Position numbers and translations under genes: made by a program
Notes under the pieces: model-generated
Database searches by the model: none
The model's input: only the letters and a program-made list of their open reading frames with translations
What the model was told of the DNA's origin: nothing
Origin: Ciona intestinalis
Lineage: Eukaryota; Chordata; Ascidiacea; Phlebobranchia; Cionidae
NCBI RefSeq assembly: GCF_000224145.3
Contig: NC_020169.2
Location: forward strand, 4,360,957 to 4,424,956
Direction: 5' to 3'
DNA: 64,000 bases
In this document: positions 1 through 12,200 of the stretch, piece after piece
Numbering within the stretch: the stretch's first letter is position 1
How the letters are laid out: the number at the start of each line of letters is the position of its first letter

Positions 1-62
1 ACTGTAGGAGAAAGGTCTACATACTTTAATATCTAAATTTAGAAGCAAAATGCAAAACTTAC

Positions 63-2141
63 GTAGCCATGCCTTCAGATATAAACACACACGTAAAGGA
101 GAGAGTCAGTGACGCAGATTTGAGTTTAGTTGTCAGTGGTTTGAGTTGTATCTCATCAAACTGAGCAGCTGGTACATCAGACACATACTTGGCCATGTCA
201 ACACGTGAGGTAGCGATGGCCTTTCGCTTACCACTGGTAGTCTCCTGCAAGGAAAACACAAATATCATTGGTAAAATTATATAAATATAGCTGATACATT
301 TAAAATAGAAGTAGGAGTAAAATTGACAAAATACTGTAACAAAATTTTTAAAAAAAGTTCCATACCTTATAATATATACTGTATACATTTAAAATAGAAA
401 TGGGACCAAAATGGACAGAAAATGATATGGAATTGTTTAATTAAAATTGTTTAATTCAAACAGGAGAAAAATGTTAATTTTGGCATATATTATTATTGTT
501 GTTTGAAAATACAAAGGATTACCACAGAGAGTAGACACGGTGCATATGTTTAAAAGTGTGGAGGAGGATTTCCCTCTTTAAAAGCAAAACTTTTAGAATG
601 TAAATGAATATTACCAGCAGTAAAGTATTGTAATTATACAGCAACCTACGTTTTCCAACACAATCACCCATTCTTTAGGTTCAAAATCAGAACCATGAGA
701 GTCTTTGAACAAGGTCACATTTATCTCTAGTGTTTCCTGGTTATGGGAGGGCCACTTCACAACACCCTTGTAAGGGTTTTCAATACTGGGGTGCCAACTT
801 TGTGCCTGTTATGTAGAATGGAGTCAATTAAGGATAGTTATGATATGCTATTGGAGTTGTTGACAAATAAACTCAATTTGAGCATAACATTGTTTATTCT
901 AATTATATATTTTGGTATATACAGCTACTATCGTAAGGGGTAAAGCTCGGGCAAAAAGGCCCTTTCTGCTAAAGTTTTTAGTACCCTATCTAACTTTTGG
1001 AAGGCAAAAGCAAATTACACACTAAATCCATTCATGAATTATGTTTTAAAAAAGAATTTTGTTTAGTGGCATTTGCCATTAACTTCATGGGTTGAGAACT
1101 AATGTTTCAGACATACATTTTAGAAAATATAATGTAATAGAATATAAACCAGTTCATGTTCACATACCTGTCCAGATTTTCTTTTTTTCTTTCTAGCAAG
1201 CACCACCACAAGTTTGTATGGTTGCCTAGTACAATGTAAACAGAGAGATTATTAAGTGTAAACATAAAGTGCAAAACTTTAATATGGTAGCATGATGTAT
1301 TTTAAAACAGTAGCCTACTTTTATAACATTGATGCAGTAAAAAAACAGTATGTTAATTGAAAATAACTATAAAAATATTTGTAAACAGTAATTTAATAAA
1401 GGAAAACATTTGTAGGATATGCTACCTACAATATTTAGGATAACATTTTGTGAAATGCTATTTCTGCTTTGAAACTGTGGATTAATAAAAACAACACCAC
1501 TTAAAGTAATAGTTTAAATATTTGTAAACAACCAAATATGGCAGAAAGTTTTACAACCTTTGATATAGGGTAACATAAACTGAAGAACATGTAAACATAA
1601 ACAACAGATATTAGGTCAGTATAGTAAGATATAAATACTCAACACTAAGCAGAAGCAACAATTATAAAGAGCCATAAGTACAGCTATCAAGCTCGTATGC
1701 TGACTTGCAATAAACCTAATTTTAATGGCCACAATTCAAATAATAAAATTGGATGGAATGTGAAGTTTTTATATAAATTGTATGAACTTGAAAGCCACAA
1801 TATACCACTAATGCTAAAACCAGGAGTATTTGTATCAAATATATTAGATTTTATTTGTTTATTTACTGAGATAAACAAGTGGCATTTTTTTGCGTGAGTT
1901 TTCGGCCGACAACGCTGTGGTTCAAAGGTGGGTAAAAACAGAGGGGTCTAAGATGTCAACCACAAGAAATGAAACCTCAATACAGCTACTGGTGAAGCTA
2001 GGGCAAAAAAGACTTATATTATTTATAGCCTTTACAGTGCAATTACCATGATTTTGTAGCTAGAACATCCAATTGGGTCAATGCAGCAGTGAAACGATAT
2101 TTACAAGCTTTCTTTCCAACGTGTTTTAGTTTCCGCAACAT
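63..2141 (-). CDS. EHBP1: EH domain-binding protein 1, N-terminal part (gene runs off left edge)
   Basis: Four coding exons on the minus strand: 2141-2047 (ATG at 2141-2139), 1225-1168, 805-650 and 244-63. Phases join cleanly and the last donor (GTAAGT) points out of the window. The peptide starts MLRKLKHVGKKACKYRF and later shows KLVVVLARKKKRKSG, NPYKGVVKW, VTLFKDSHGSDF, SGKRKAIATS and an FISEGMAT end. This follows the N-terminal C2-type (NT-C2) domain of vertebrate EHBP1 almost without gaps, for about 163 residues. In the family this domain targets membranes. The rest of the protein (CH domain, C-terminal bMERB Rab-binding domain) would lie to the left. EHBP1 links Rab8/Rab10 and EHD proteins to actin in endocytic recycling. 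EHBP1L1 has a similar N-terminus, so one ancestral gene for both is possible. Confidence 0.9.
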
Positions 2142-2216
2142 AATTGTTTATACTCTCCTTATAGGGTATCCTGCATTGCTTACTAAGTAGCTATGTTTAC
2201 ACCACTGTAAAAACAT

Positions 2217-2271
2217 TATATATATATTATATATATATAATATGTTTATATATATATATATATATATATAC
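2217..2271. repeat. TA-rich microsatellite
   Basis: Nearly uninterrupted alternating TA over about 55 bases in the EHBP1/PPIP5K intergenic region. Similar shorter tracts lie in introns at 20524-20564, 60946-60977 and 61961-61989. Confidence 0.9.
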
Positions 2272-2319
2272 ATTTTATAAAGTAATGCAGATCATTAAAC
2301 GCAATAAAGTAAAGTGGTT

Positions 2320-2388
2320 GGTGATTAGGGGTTGATGGTTAGGGGGTTAGTGGGTATAGGGGGTTAGCAAATAAGGTGGGGGGAGGAT
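2320..2388 (+). repeat. G-rich stretch with repeated TTAGGGG-like words
   Basis: Seven or so G-runs of 3-6 bases, with words such as gattagggg and gttagggggttag. It resembles degenerate telomere-like repeat and could form a G-quadruplex. A C-rich counterpart lies at 18691-18780. Confidence 0.6.
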
Positions 2389-2390
2389 TA

Positions 2391-2500
2391 TTCACTAGCA
2401 CCAAGAAAGTTACCAGCAAAACAACGGGCGTTAAAAATATGCTAAGAGTTAAAACTACTTTAACAAAAGTGTCAAATAAAAATGTGGCTGCTAAATATAA
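2391..2500 (+). repeat. Dispersed repeat, 'agcagcaaaacgacggttgtt' family, copy 1
   Basis: Core ccagcaaaacaacgggcgtt, followed by TA-rich text and gtggctgctaaata. The same order of words occurs at 11313-11402 and 12493-12605 (agcagcaaaacgacggttgt, then ctagctgctaaatac) and, reversed, at 37283-37345. Probably an old non-autonomous DNA element; its ends are not clear. Confidence 0.55.
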
Positions 2501-3267
2501 TGTGTAGTTATTACAATATGCTTTATTGTAAGTTATAGTAATATAGAAAATATACTAACTGTTTTTGCAGAAACATAATTTAAAATTACATCTACGTGCA
2601 TTATGAGTTCTATCTTAAAATTTGGCCACTTATTTTGTTTTTATATACAGTTACATACAAAAACTAATGTATATTTATAACTGTGCCTTTATCTTTCTAT
2701 ACATGAAGTATTATTACAAATGCTGCATCCTGCATAACAAACAGACCATTACATGACAAATTATATGAAACAAACAAAAATCTAATTCACCCATCACTTA
2801 CAATGCAAAAATGCAAATGGGGCGGCTGGGCGCGCATGATTGATTGTTGCGCTTGAGTAATCATCAGATAATTTTAGGAATGACCATTCGGTAATTTTTC
2901 AATAAAGGAACAAAACATGTCCTTTATTTATAACAAAACTTCCGTATATATCTCAATAAATCTCTATGCTTTAGTTGCAATGGTATTGCCACGCTTAACG
3001 GTACTAAGATATCACAATTAGAATCAGTAGTCCCCAAACTTTTTACTCTTCATAAAGATTGACCAATGCGCCATCTAGAAAAGGGAATTACCCTTGTAGT
3101 CTGTTTGTGTTTACTCTTTTGCTCTTTTGTTCCACAGACCAGTTAGATTTTGCAACTTTGGTATCAAAAAAGTAATGTTAAACGGTTTGATTCTTGCTTG
3201 TTTTGCAGCAAATGTTAAATTAATTGACTCCATTCTGTTCTTTTTTAGGTTTAGCGATAATAGACGT

Positions 3268-3282
3268 ATGGTGAGGCTTTAA
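3268..3282 (+). promoter_or_regulatory. Short upstream ORF before PPIP5K
   Basis: ATG GTG AGG CTT TAA lies 17 bases before the PPIP5K ATG. It falls after the acceptor-like site at 3249, so it should be in the mature leader. It could lower initiation at the main start. This is inference only. Confidence 0.4.
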
Positions 3283-3299
3283 TATTGGATTGCATAAAA

Positions 3300-6200
3300 A
3301 TGGATGACAGTAACACCCCAACCGATGACTTTGACTCTGACATTGATAATTTTAATGATGTAAGTATAATACAACATAATAAAGTTAAACAAATAAATAA
3401 TTTACAAAAGTTACAGTTTCACCAGCAGAAACAAATCATTGTTGGAATTTGTGCAATGGCCAAGAAAACAAAATCAAAACCAATGCAAGAAATATTGAAT
3501 CGGTTGCAGCTTTTCGAATATATTCATATCAATATATTTGATGAAGATGATGTTATGAATAAACCTGTATCTGAATGGCCACACTGCGACTGCCTTATTT
3601 CATTTCAGTCAAGTGGTAAGTATACTAAATAAAAACTATTTTAGAAATGGGCTATGTACACAAACATAGGTGAATTATGTTTCATGCATTATTTCTTTTT
3701 ATTCAAACAGTAAATATAAAACACTACACAAATAAACATTTTATGGTTGATGCGTCATTTCATGTCAGTCAAGTGGTAAATATGAAATATATATTTCACA
3801 TCCACAATATGTCAAATATTGGCAACTTATTTTAAGTCACAATCTACAAATATTGCTTAATTTTTTAGTCAAATAGTAGAATGAGTTATTTTACCAAACC
3901 CAAAAAAATATTTGGATATTTATTATATTTCACAGAGAATGAAATTGTTCAATAACAACACTATTGAATGGTATTTTTCATAACAGAAACCATTTCAGGG
4001 TTTCCACTCAAAAAAGCAGTGGAATATACTGAACTGCGTCAGCCATTTTTGATCAATGACTTGGAAACACAGTTTGCGATTCAGGACAGACGAGAAGTTT
4101 ATAATATTTTGAGAAAAAATGGAATTGAAACTCCACGCTATGCACTTTGTGATAGAAGCACTGGAAAAGGTGGGAAAATTATAATTGTTGCGTCAATCCT
4201 TGCCTAAAAATATGCTAAGCACCGGTTCTTCATCGTGTTACCCATTTTTTTCTTACTAGATTGTTACAGTTAATGTTGTATCTTATGGTTTAATGCTAAA
4301 GCACTGCTGTGTATTTTACCTTGTACCACCTTTCCCTTAAATACAGCCTTGGTGCATACGCGAATTAATTACTAAGGTACAGTTGCAAAATATAGATTTA
4401 ATTTTATATTTCATCGCTTGTTACAGGCGGCAATTTTGAGGAATATGAAGATCACATTGTAGTTGGGAATGAGGTTTTTCATAAACCATTTGTTGAGAAG
4501 CCTATAGATGCTGAAGATCACAACATACATATTTACTATCCTTCCTCTGCTGGTGGTGGATGCCAGAAGCTGTTTCGAAAAGTAAGTTGGTGTTTCTTTG
4601 TTATAAGAAATACTTACCAAGTTTTTTTCACCAAACATGGTTGCCTGTTTTTTTCCATAAAATAACTTCTGTACAATTTCCAACCAATTGTATAATAAAA
4701 GATGAATATTTTGCTTAAATGGCATCTTTATTCTCTTATTTAAATGGAATGGCAAAATATGTGTGTTAAAATTATGTGGTGAAGTACTGCATGCATTTTA
4801 GATTGGGAACCGTAGCAGTCAATATTCAACACAAAGTTGCGTAAGACGTACTGGTTCATATATATATGAAGATTTCATGCCAACTGATGGAACAGATGTG
4901 AAGGTAATTAATTCTTAATGTCTACAGTGTGGTTGTTTAATGATCTTCGATTTTCATACACTTAAGTACTGTATATTTAACTTTATATTTTTAAGTTGTT
5001 AAATTTGTTTTTAGTTGTGAATTTAAATATTAACTACTTTGGTGCAGACAGTAACTGATTTTAATGATGATGCTATTAACTTACTGCACTCAGAAGTTTT
5101 CCTGACACAACTAGAATGATATATGATATGCTTTCTTAAGTTTATTTTTATTTCAATGCCAGAAGTTTATTTCAATGCCAGACGTTCTTTGTCCTAATTA
5201 TAATGCCCCAAACTTTACTATAGTATTTCATAGCCTTTGCTAAACTGCCACGGTAAATCATAACCAGTACATGACATATAGACTTTATCAAGGTAGATTT
5301 ATGGCCTGTACTATATTACCACAGTAAACTTTAACTACATAACACACCATCATTACCAGTTTACCACACACAGGTGTACACAGTAGGGGCTGACTATGCT
5401 CACGCTGAAGCTCGTAAATCACCTGCACTTGATGGTAAAGTAGAAAGAGACAGTGAGGGTAAAGAAGTGAGATTCCCTGTCATTTTATCAGCCAAGGAGA
5501 AACTTATTGCAAGACAAGTTTGCCTTGCTTTCAAGGTAATTGTTCTTTTTAGTTTAGATGTTTATACCATGGAGTTAAAATACTTAACACAACACAATGC
5601 TTATGTTTTCAGCAATATGCAGTTGACATGTTTTTTTGTTATGGTTTACATTTATGCACTATTTTTATTCGATCTTGAAAATTACTACACCCTGACACAT
5701 GGGTATATATAGCTTAAGTTAAATTACACTGTCACATGTATTTTATTATTACTAATAGCAGTAGCACAGCCTAAAAACTTAAAGGGGGAGTGTAAAACAG
5801 TTTTGGTTTATTTCTCTATTATTTGCGAGGAAGACCCTACAAAACTGCCACTGAATAGTGCATATATGAGTTCACACTTACCTGCACATGTACATCCTTT
5901 TGTTTCATCCACAGCAAACAGTTTGTGGGTTTGATTTCCTTCGAGCTCATGGCAAGTCATTTGTATGTGATGTCAATGGCTTCAGTTTTGTAAAGAATTC
6001 AATGAAATATTACGACGACTGTGCAAAAGTTTTGGGGTAAATATGAAATATTGTGCTTTTGCATATGCAATGTAAACGAAAATTAAGAAAAAACCTTTTT
6101 TGTTAAAAATTTATTCTAGGGTCTAATTTTCTTCTGTAGTTAGACAAGCTCACAGCAAAAAAATAGGATCATTTATCCTTGTCTAAGCACCGTTCACCTA

Positions 6201-9200
6201 TCATTATTATATATTACCAGGAACATTATAATGAGAGACTTGGCACCTCAGTTCCATATACCATGGTCCATTACAACAGATGCTGAAGATATACCAATAG
6301 TACCAACCACTTCTGGATCTATGTAAGTTTATCATTATTATCTTTCAGTTGCTTTTGTTACGTTCAATTACTCACCTGTGGACATTAGTTAAACAAAACG
6401 AACAGTTTTTTTCACCATTTTAAATGCATTAGCAACAACAACACAAAAACTTTATAAATGAAAAACAATACTTACACCAAGTAATGTGCCTCCACTTTTG
6501 TTTTTACTTTATTGAATTATTGAAATAAACTTTATATTTAGGATGGAATTACGTTGTGTGATAGCAATTATAAGGCACGGAGATCGGACACCAAAACAAA
6601 AGATGAAAATGGAAGTTAGACATCAAAAGTAAGTATATCTTGTTACAGACATGATAACTCATAAGCTCTGTTTATTATAATGGCTGTGTCATTTATGTTT
6701 GGTAAAAGTAAAATCTTTTAACTTCATTAAAATACACGGTATTGGGGTAATGGGCTTTGACCTAATCCCTTATATTTCTTGCTACAGGGCCTCACCCAAT
6801 TAGCATAAAATACAGGTGTTATAACATTTCTTCATACATATGTTATATATATAAGCATCAACTATCGCATATTTTATTACTGTATTGCAATTCAGGTTCT
6901 TCGACCTTTTCACGAAATACAACGGTCACAAGACAGGAAAATTGAAGTTAAAACGACCAAAGCAACTTCAAGAAGTGTTAGATGTTGCTCGTTGGTTGCT
7001 TGTGGAACCAAATGCTATTTTAAAAGAAAAACAACATAAAGTAGAACAACTTAAAAGTGTTTTGGAAATGTGAGTGGCTAGTAGCATCTGTTTAATTATG
7101 GTTAAGATTTCAATTTAATTTTAGAATGGCAAAATATATTATAGATTTCATTTTAATTTTCAGTAGTAAAATATAGTTGGCATGTATGGTGTATCAGTTT
7201 ATGGATTTATGTTGTTTGCTAAACATGCTCTTGAAACAAGAGCTGATACCATTCATAAATTATTGATTTGTTATGAAAAAGTAATTAAAACAGTATGAAT
7301 CATATACTGTATGATTATGCATATTATGTTTCAGCCGCAGATGGTACTTGGAGTAAAATTAAAGCTATTAATGTGTTTTAAACAAGATCTATTTTATTCA
7401 TGTTTTTTAACAAATAAATTTTAGTTTATCCAACATTTATTAATGATACATTTTGGCAAGTACTGTTAAAAACCAAGCAAAAACAGTGACCGTCTTTAAA
7501 TATTTATAAATCATCACTCAGTTAACCACCATATATGTTAATCCCAGGTATGGACACTTCTCTGGCATAAACAGGAAAGTTCAATTCAAGTACATGTCAT
7601 CAAGTAGAAATGTGACGTCAAGTTCAGAAGATGGTATGCTATATTACTTAACATTATTATGGTTTACCTTATGTTCATAATACATTACTTCTATATTTTG
7701 GTTCATTGTCAAAGTATTTTTCTAATGCTGATAATAAGGTTATGCATTTTTTGTAAATAAAAAAAGGAAGATATGCCCAATTTTTCAGCTTAAACTGTCA
7801 TGCTCATGGTTGTTATAATCTTTCTGAATTAAAAGTAGTCGTAGTTTTTAAACTGTAACTTATAGTCTAATTAAGGTATATTTCCATTTCAAAATGTATT
7901 GTGCCATATACTAGTCTTGAGCATATATTTTTTCCACTTTATTTGGTAGTCTGCATCTAGTATCTACTTTATATATCTCTTTATCTTATACTGATCAACC
8001 CAATTTCCTAAGTTTCCACAGACCAGCAGTCATATAGTGGGCCATCTTTACTTCTAATATTAAAATGGGGAGGAGAACTAACACCAGCAGGTCGTATGCA
8101 AGCAGAAGAATTAGGTCGAGCATTCCGTTGCATGTATCCTGGTGGACAAGGTAATTATGATATGTTCCATTTTTACAAAGTATTTTTTCTCAAAATTTAC
8201 TACTTTTGCTCAAAATTCATATTCAAAAGTCAATAATTCAATGCATTAAATTGTACATTTATGGCTTAAAGGGGCATTGAATTATATGGGCCTTACTGAA
8301 GCAATGGTTGGAAATGTATCCCATACCCAAGGTTATTGGTACAAAAATGTTTACTGTTCCTACTAATTTACTTTTATTTTCTTAATATCATTGCCTTTTT
8401 CTCATCTCTCTTTTTTTCAATTCCTTCTTCTCCTCTATCATCATCTTCAACTTTAACCAACAGTCAGTGGAGAAGTAACAGGTAAAATCACTCTGGATTA
8501 ATAAACTAGACACCACGTCTTTCTTCTGTACAGATCTAAAAAAAATTACACTGTTAGTGGCATATAAAAAAGGTTTCTGTCATGTTTCCCCACTGCCTAG
8601 ACATTTTGTGTAAATATATGTAAGTTAAAACTCTTTAAAACGATGTTTTGCTTTCGCACATGATTTTAAATGTTGTCTACTTTACATAGTATACACTTCA
8701 CAAACATACAGCCTAGAATGACCCATCTCTCTAATTTCTCTTCAATGTTGAACCATGTTGCAAAAACGTCTTTATTTCTGATATCCTAGTTTTGAAGGTT
8801 CCACAGCTTATTATATTATGTCAATATTATAACCATCCACTTAAACATAAACCTTATACCAGGTGATTATGCTGGTTTCCCTGGCTGTGGATTGCTACGT
8901 TTACACAGCACATACCGACATGACCTTAAAATATATGCTTCTGATGAAGGCAGGGTGCAAATGACAGCTGCTGCTTTTGCAAAGGTAACTTTGATATTTG
9001 TATTTATATGTAGTTTACTATCATTTGTTTATTTATTGGTAAAAACCTTTATCACAACAAAAACAGTAAAATTTCTCTTTTTTTGACTAAATTTCAGAGT
9101 CTATTTCAATGGCAACATGTTTTGCTCATAATATTAATTATTTTTCCAGTTGTTGTTTTCTATTTTACAATTACTTCATTTATTTCCAGGGTTTGCTTGC

Positions 9201-12200
9201 TCTTGAAGGCGAACTTACACCTATCCTTGTGCAGATGGTTAAGAGTGCTAACATGAATGGGTTGTTGGACAATGAAGGCGACAACTTAAGTGACTGCCAA
9301 CAAAAGTATAAACCCGCTTTGCTTTTTAATTTATCATTACTTTGTTGTCATTTATCCTCAGTTTAATTGAATTAAATGTCGTTAAAGTGATGCATGTCCT
9401 GTAATAATGCCTCTCATTCTTTCATTGCTTATCAGCTCCATTTGCTCCCTGCTCCTCTTTAATATTTCTCTTCTTTCTCTCTTCTTTCTCTCAGCCTTCT
9501 TCACAGAGATGAGGATTGCAATGATCTGGTTGGACGAAAGCAATCTGTGTATGTCGTTATTTCATTTTAAGTGAAGGCATGGTTACTTGCATGTAGTGTC
9601 ATCAGGCATGGATCTAATCACACAGGACTTTTGTACAAGTCCTTGGTTATTCTTCAGTTTGAGATTTCTCAGCAATTTTAAATTTGAGCTTGAACAAAAT
9701 TGACATACCAGGGCAATATAATGAATAAAACTTAGAATGAATATGAAGAGACATTTTTAACAAACTTTAATAATACTTTTCCTGTAAAAATAATACCAAT
9801 ATAAAAAAACAGGTTTTATTTCTCTAAAAATGTAACAATTTCAATTTGTAAAATGTTTAGTTACCAATTGTATTCATTCTAAGACCCTACATACCATACA
9901 TTACATTTCAAATTATTTATGTGTGACCATACATTTAATTCACTCTGTGTGAGTAATTAAAAACCCTGAATCATACTGTAAAAAGCACAGGTCACATCAT
10001 ACACCTTCCAATAACTTAACTGAAACTGTTAAGCCATACAACCAATTGATTGGAAAAATCAGCTTGTATAATTGGGTATTGTTGTTGGGACTTGATGAGT
10101 TATTAATAATCTATTTGCTGTTGTTAAATGCAGGGTGAAAACCAAACTGCAAGAACTACTGAACAAGAAGGGAGCTATAACGGAAGAAGACATCAAACAG
10201 GTGATGTTATAAGTCTTGCTGTTAATTAACTGAAGTTGTTGTACCATTTTGAACATACTCGGTTCTATAGCGAGGTCCTATGTGTGGCACATCTCGAGTT
10301 TTGGATTAAAGGCTAGAATTTGCCAAGAACTTTTTTGTTACCCTGATTATTACATGATAACCTATAATATCAATTTAACCAACTTTGGCCTTGTTCCATT
10401 GAACTGCTTTACTCAATAGGCTTTAACATTTTGTACAATCCAACGAATAAATATATCTTCTCAAAAGCTAAAATCCTTTAAACTTTCCTAGCATCACTCT
10501 TAGTGTAACCTGTTGTACTTTTCATGCATTTCAAATTGTCAGCATACATAAAAAAAAGTTGTATTCATTTATTTATTAATAGATTGCCCCCCTACCCTCA
10601 CAATCTATAAACAAAGCAATCAGCTATCTCTCCAATCCACTGGAGAAATGTGCACAGATGTATAAACTAATGAAGTCATTTACATCACAACTAAGAGCAA
10701 AAGTTGCTTCAGTATCTGATAAAGGTATTTTTAATGATTTGTGTCCTGTATTAAATTTAGAAAACTGGTATTTATTTAAAGTTTATCACTGAGTAATAAT
10801 TACAGGATAAAAACCTGTTGCAATAGTCCTGAACTACTTTTACTGTTGAAAGTTTTTGACGCAGAGCAGGTACAAGCTTCATGGCATAAAACGTTTATCT
10901 ATATATAATTGGGGAAATCTAAACGTAATCCCAGATCCTCAACAATCCTGCATACATATAAAATAGAAAACTGTATATTAAATATATCTACATGAGATAA
11001 AAATCATATGATATGATCATGAACAGTTCATAATATTTTACAAACTTATATCATATGATTTAAGAACAATTTATGACATTTCACAAACTTATATCATATG
11101 ATTTGTAACCAGTTTATGATGTTTCACAGTTCAACTGTACCACAATGAGTCACTTGAAGTAATGTTGCAACGATGGACAAAACTTGAACGAGATTTCAAA
11201 CTGAAGGATGATACCTATGACATCAGTAAGATACCTGATATCTATGATTGTATCAAGTAAGTCACATCACGAGTGCCTCCATATATTAGATAGCATGAAT
11301 TTTGTTTAACTCATCGATAGTAAAGAAAAGAGAATTAGCAGCAAAACGACGGTTGTTAATAATACTTTAGAGAAGTAAAAACTATTTCAGTAAAAATGTA
11401 AANNNNNNNNNNNNNNNNNNNNNNNNNNNNNNNNNNNNNNNNNNNNNNNNNNTTAACCAACTTTGGCCTTGTCCCATTGAACTGCTTTACTCAATAGGCT
11501 TTAACATTTTGTACAATCCAACGAATAAATATATCTTCTCAAAAGCTAAAATCCTTTAAACTTTCCTAGCATCACTCTTAGTGTAACCTGTTGTACTTTT
11601 CATGCATTTCAAATTGTCAGCATACATAAAAAAAAGTTGTATTCATTTATTTATTAATAGATTGCCCCCCTACCCTCACAATCTATAAACAAAGCAATCA
11701 GCTATCTCTCCAATCCACTGGAGAAATGTGCACAGATGTATAAACTAATGAAGTCATTTACATCGCAACTAAGAGCAAAAGTTGCTTCAGTATCTGATAA
11801 AGGTATTTTTAATGATTTGTGTCCTGTATTAAATTTAGAAAACTGGTATTTTATCAAAGTTTATCACTGAGTAATAATTACAGGATAAAAACCTGTTGCA
11901 ATAGTCCTGAACTACTTTTACTGTTGAAAGTTTTTGACGCAGAGCAGGTACAACCTTCATGGCATGAAACGTTTTTGTCAGACTGTTACTAAATGATAAC
12001 TATACCAATTAAAATGTATATGTGTAAAACGTTTATCTATATATAATTGGGGAAATCTGAAGGTAATCCCAGATCCTCAACAATCCTGCATACATATAAA
12101 ATAGAAAACTGCATATTAAATATATCTACATGAGAAAAAAATATATGATATGATCATGAACAATTTATAATATTTTACAAACTTATATCATATGATTTAT

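Larger units (their letters stand above)
2142..3299. other. Divergent intergenic region between EHBP1 and PPIP5K
   Basis: The two genes are transcribed away from each other, so both promoters should lie here. It holds a TA-rich microsatellite, a G-rich stretch and one copy of a dispersed repeat. A pyrimidine-rich acceptor-like site (ttctgttcttttttag) ends at about 3249, just before the PPIP5K start. It could be the end of a 5' intron or a spliced-leader acceptor. No coding region is supported. Confidence 0.6.
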
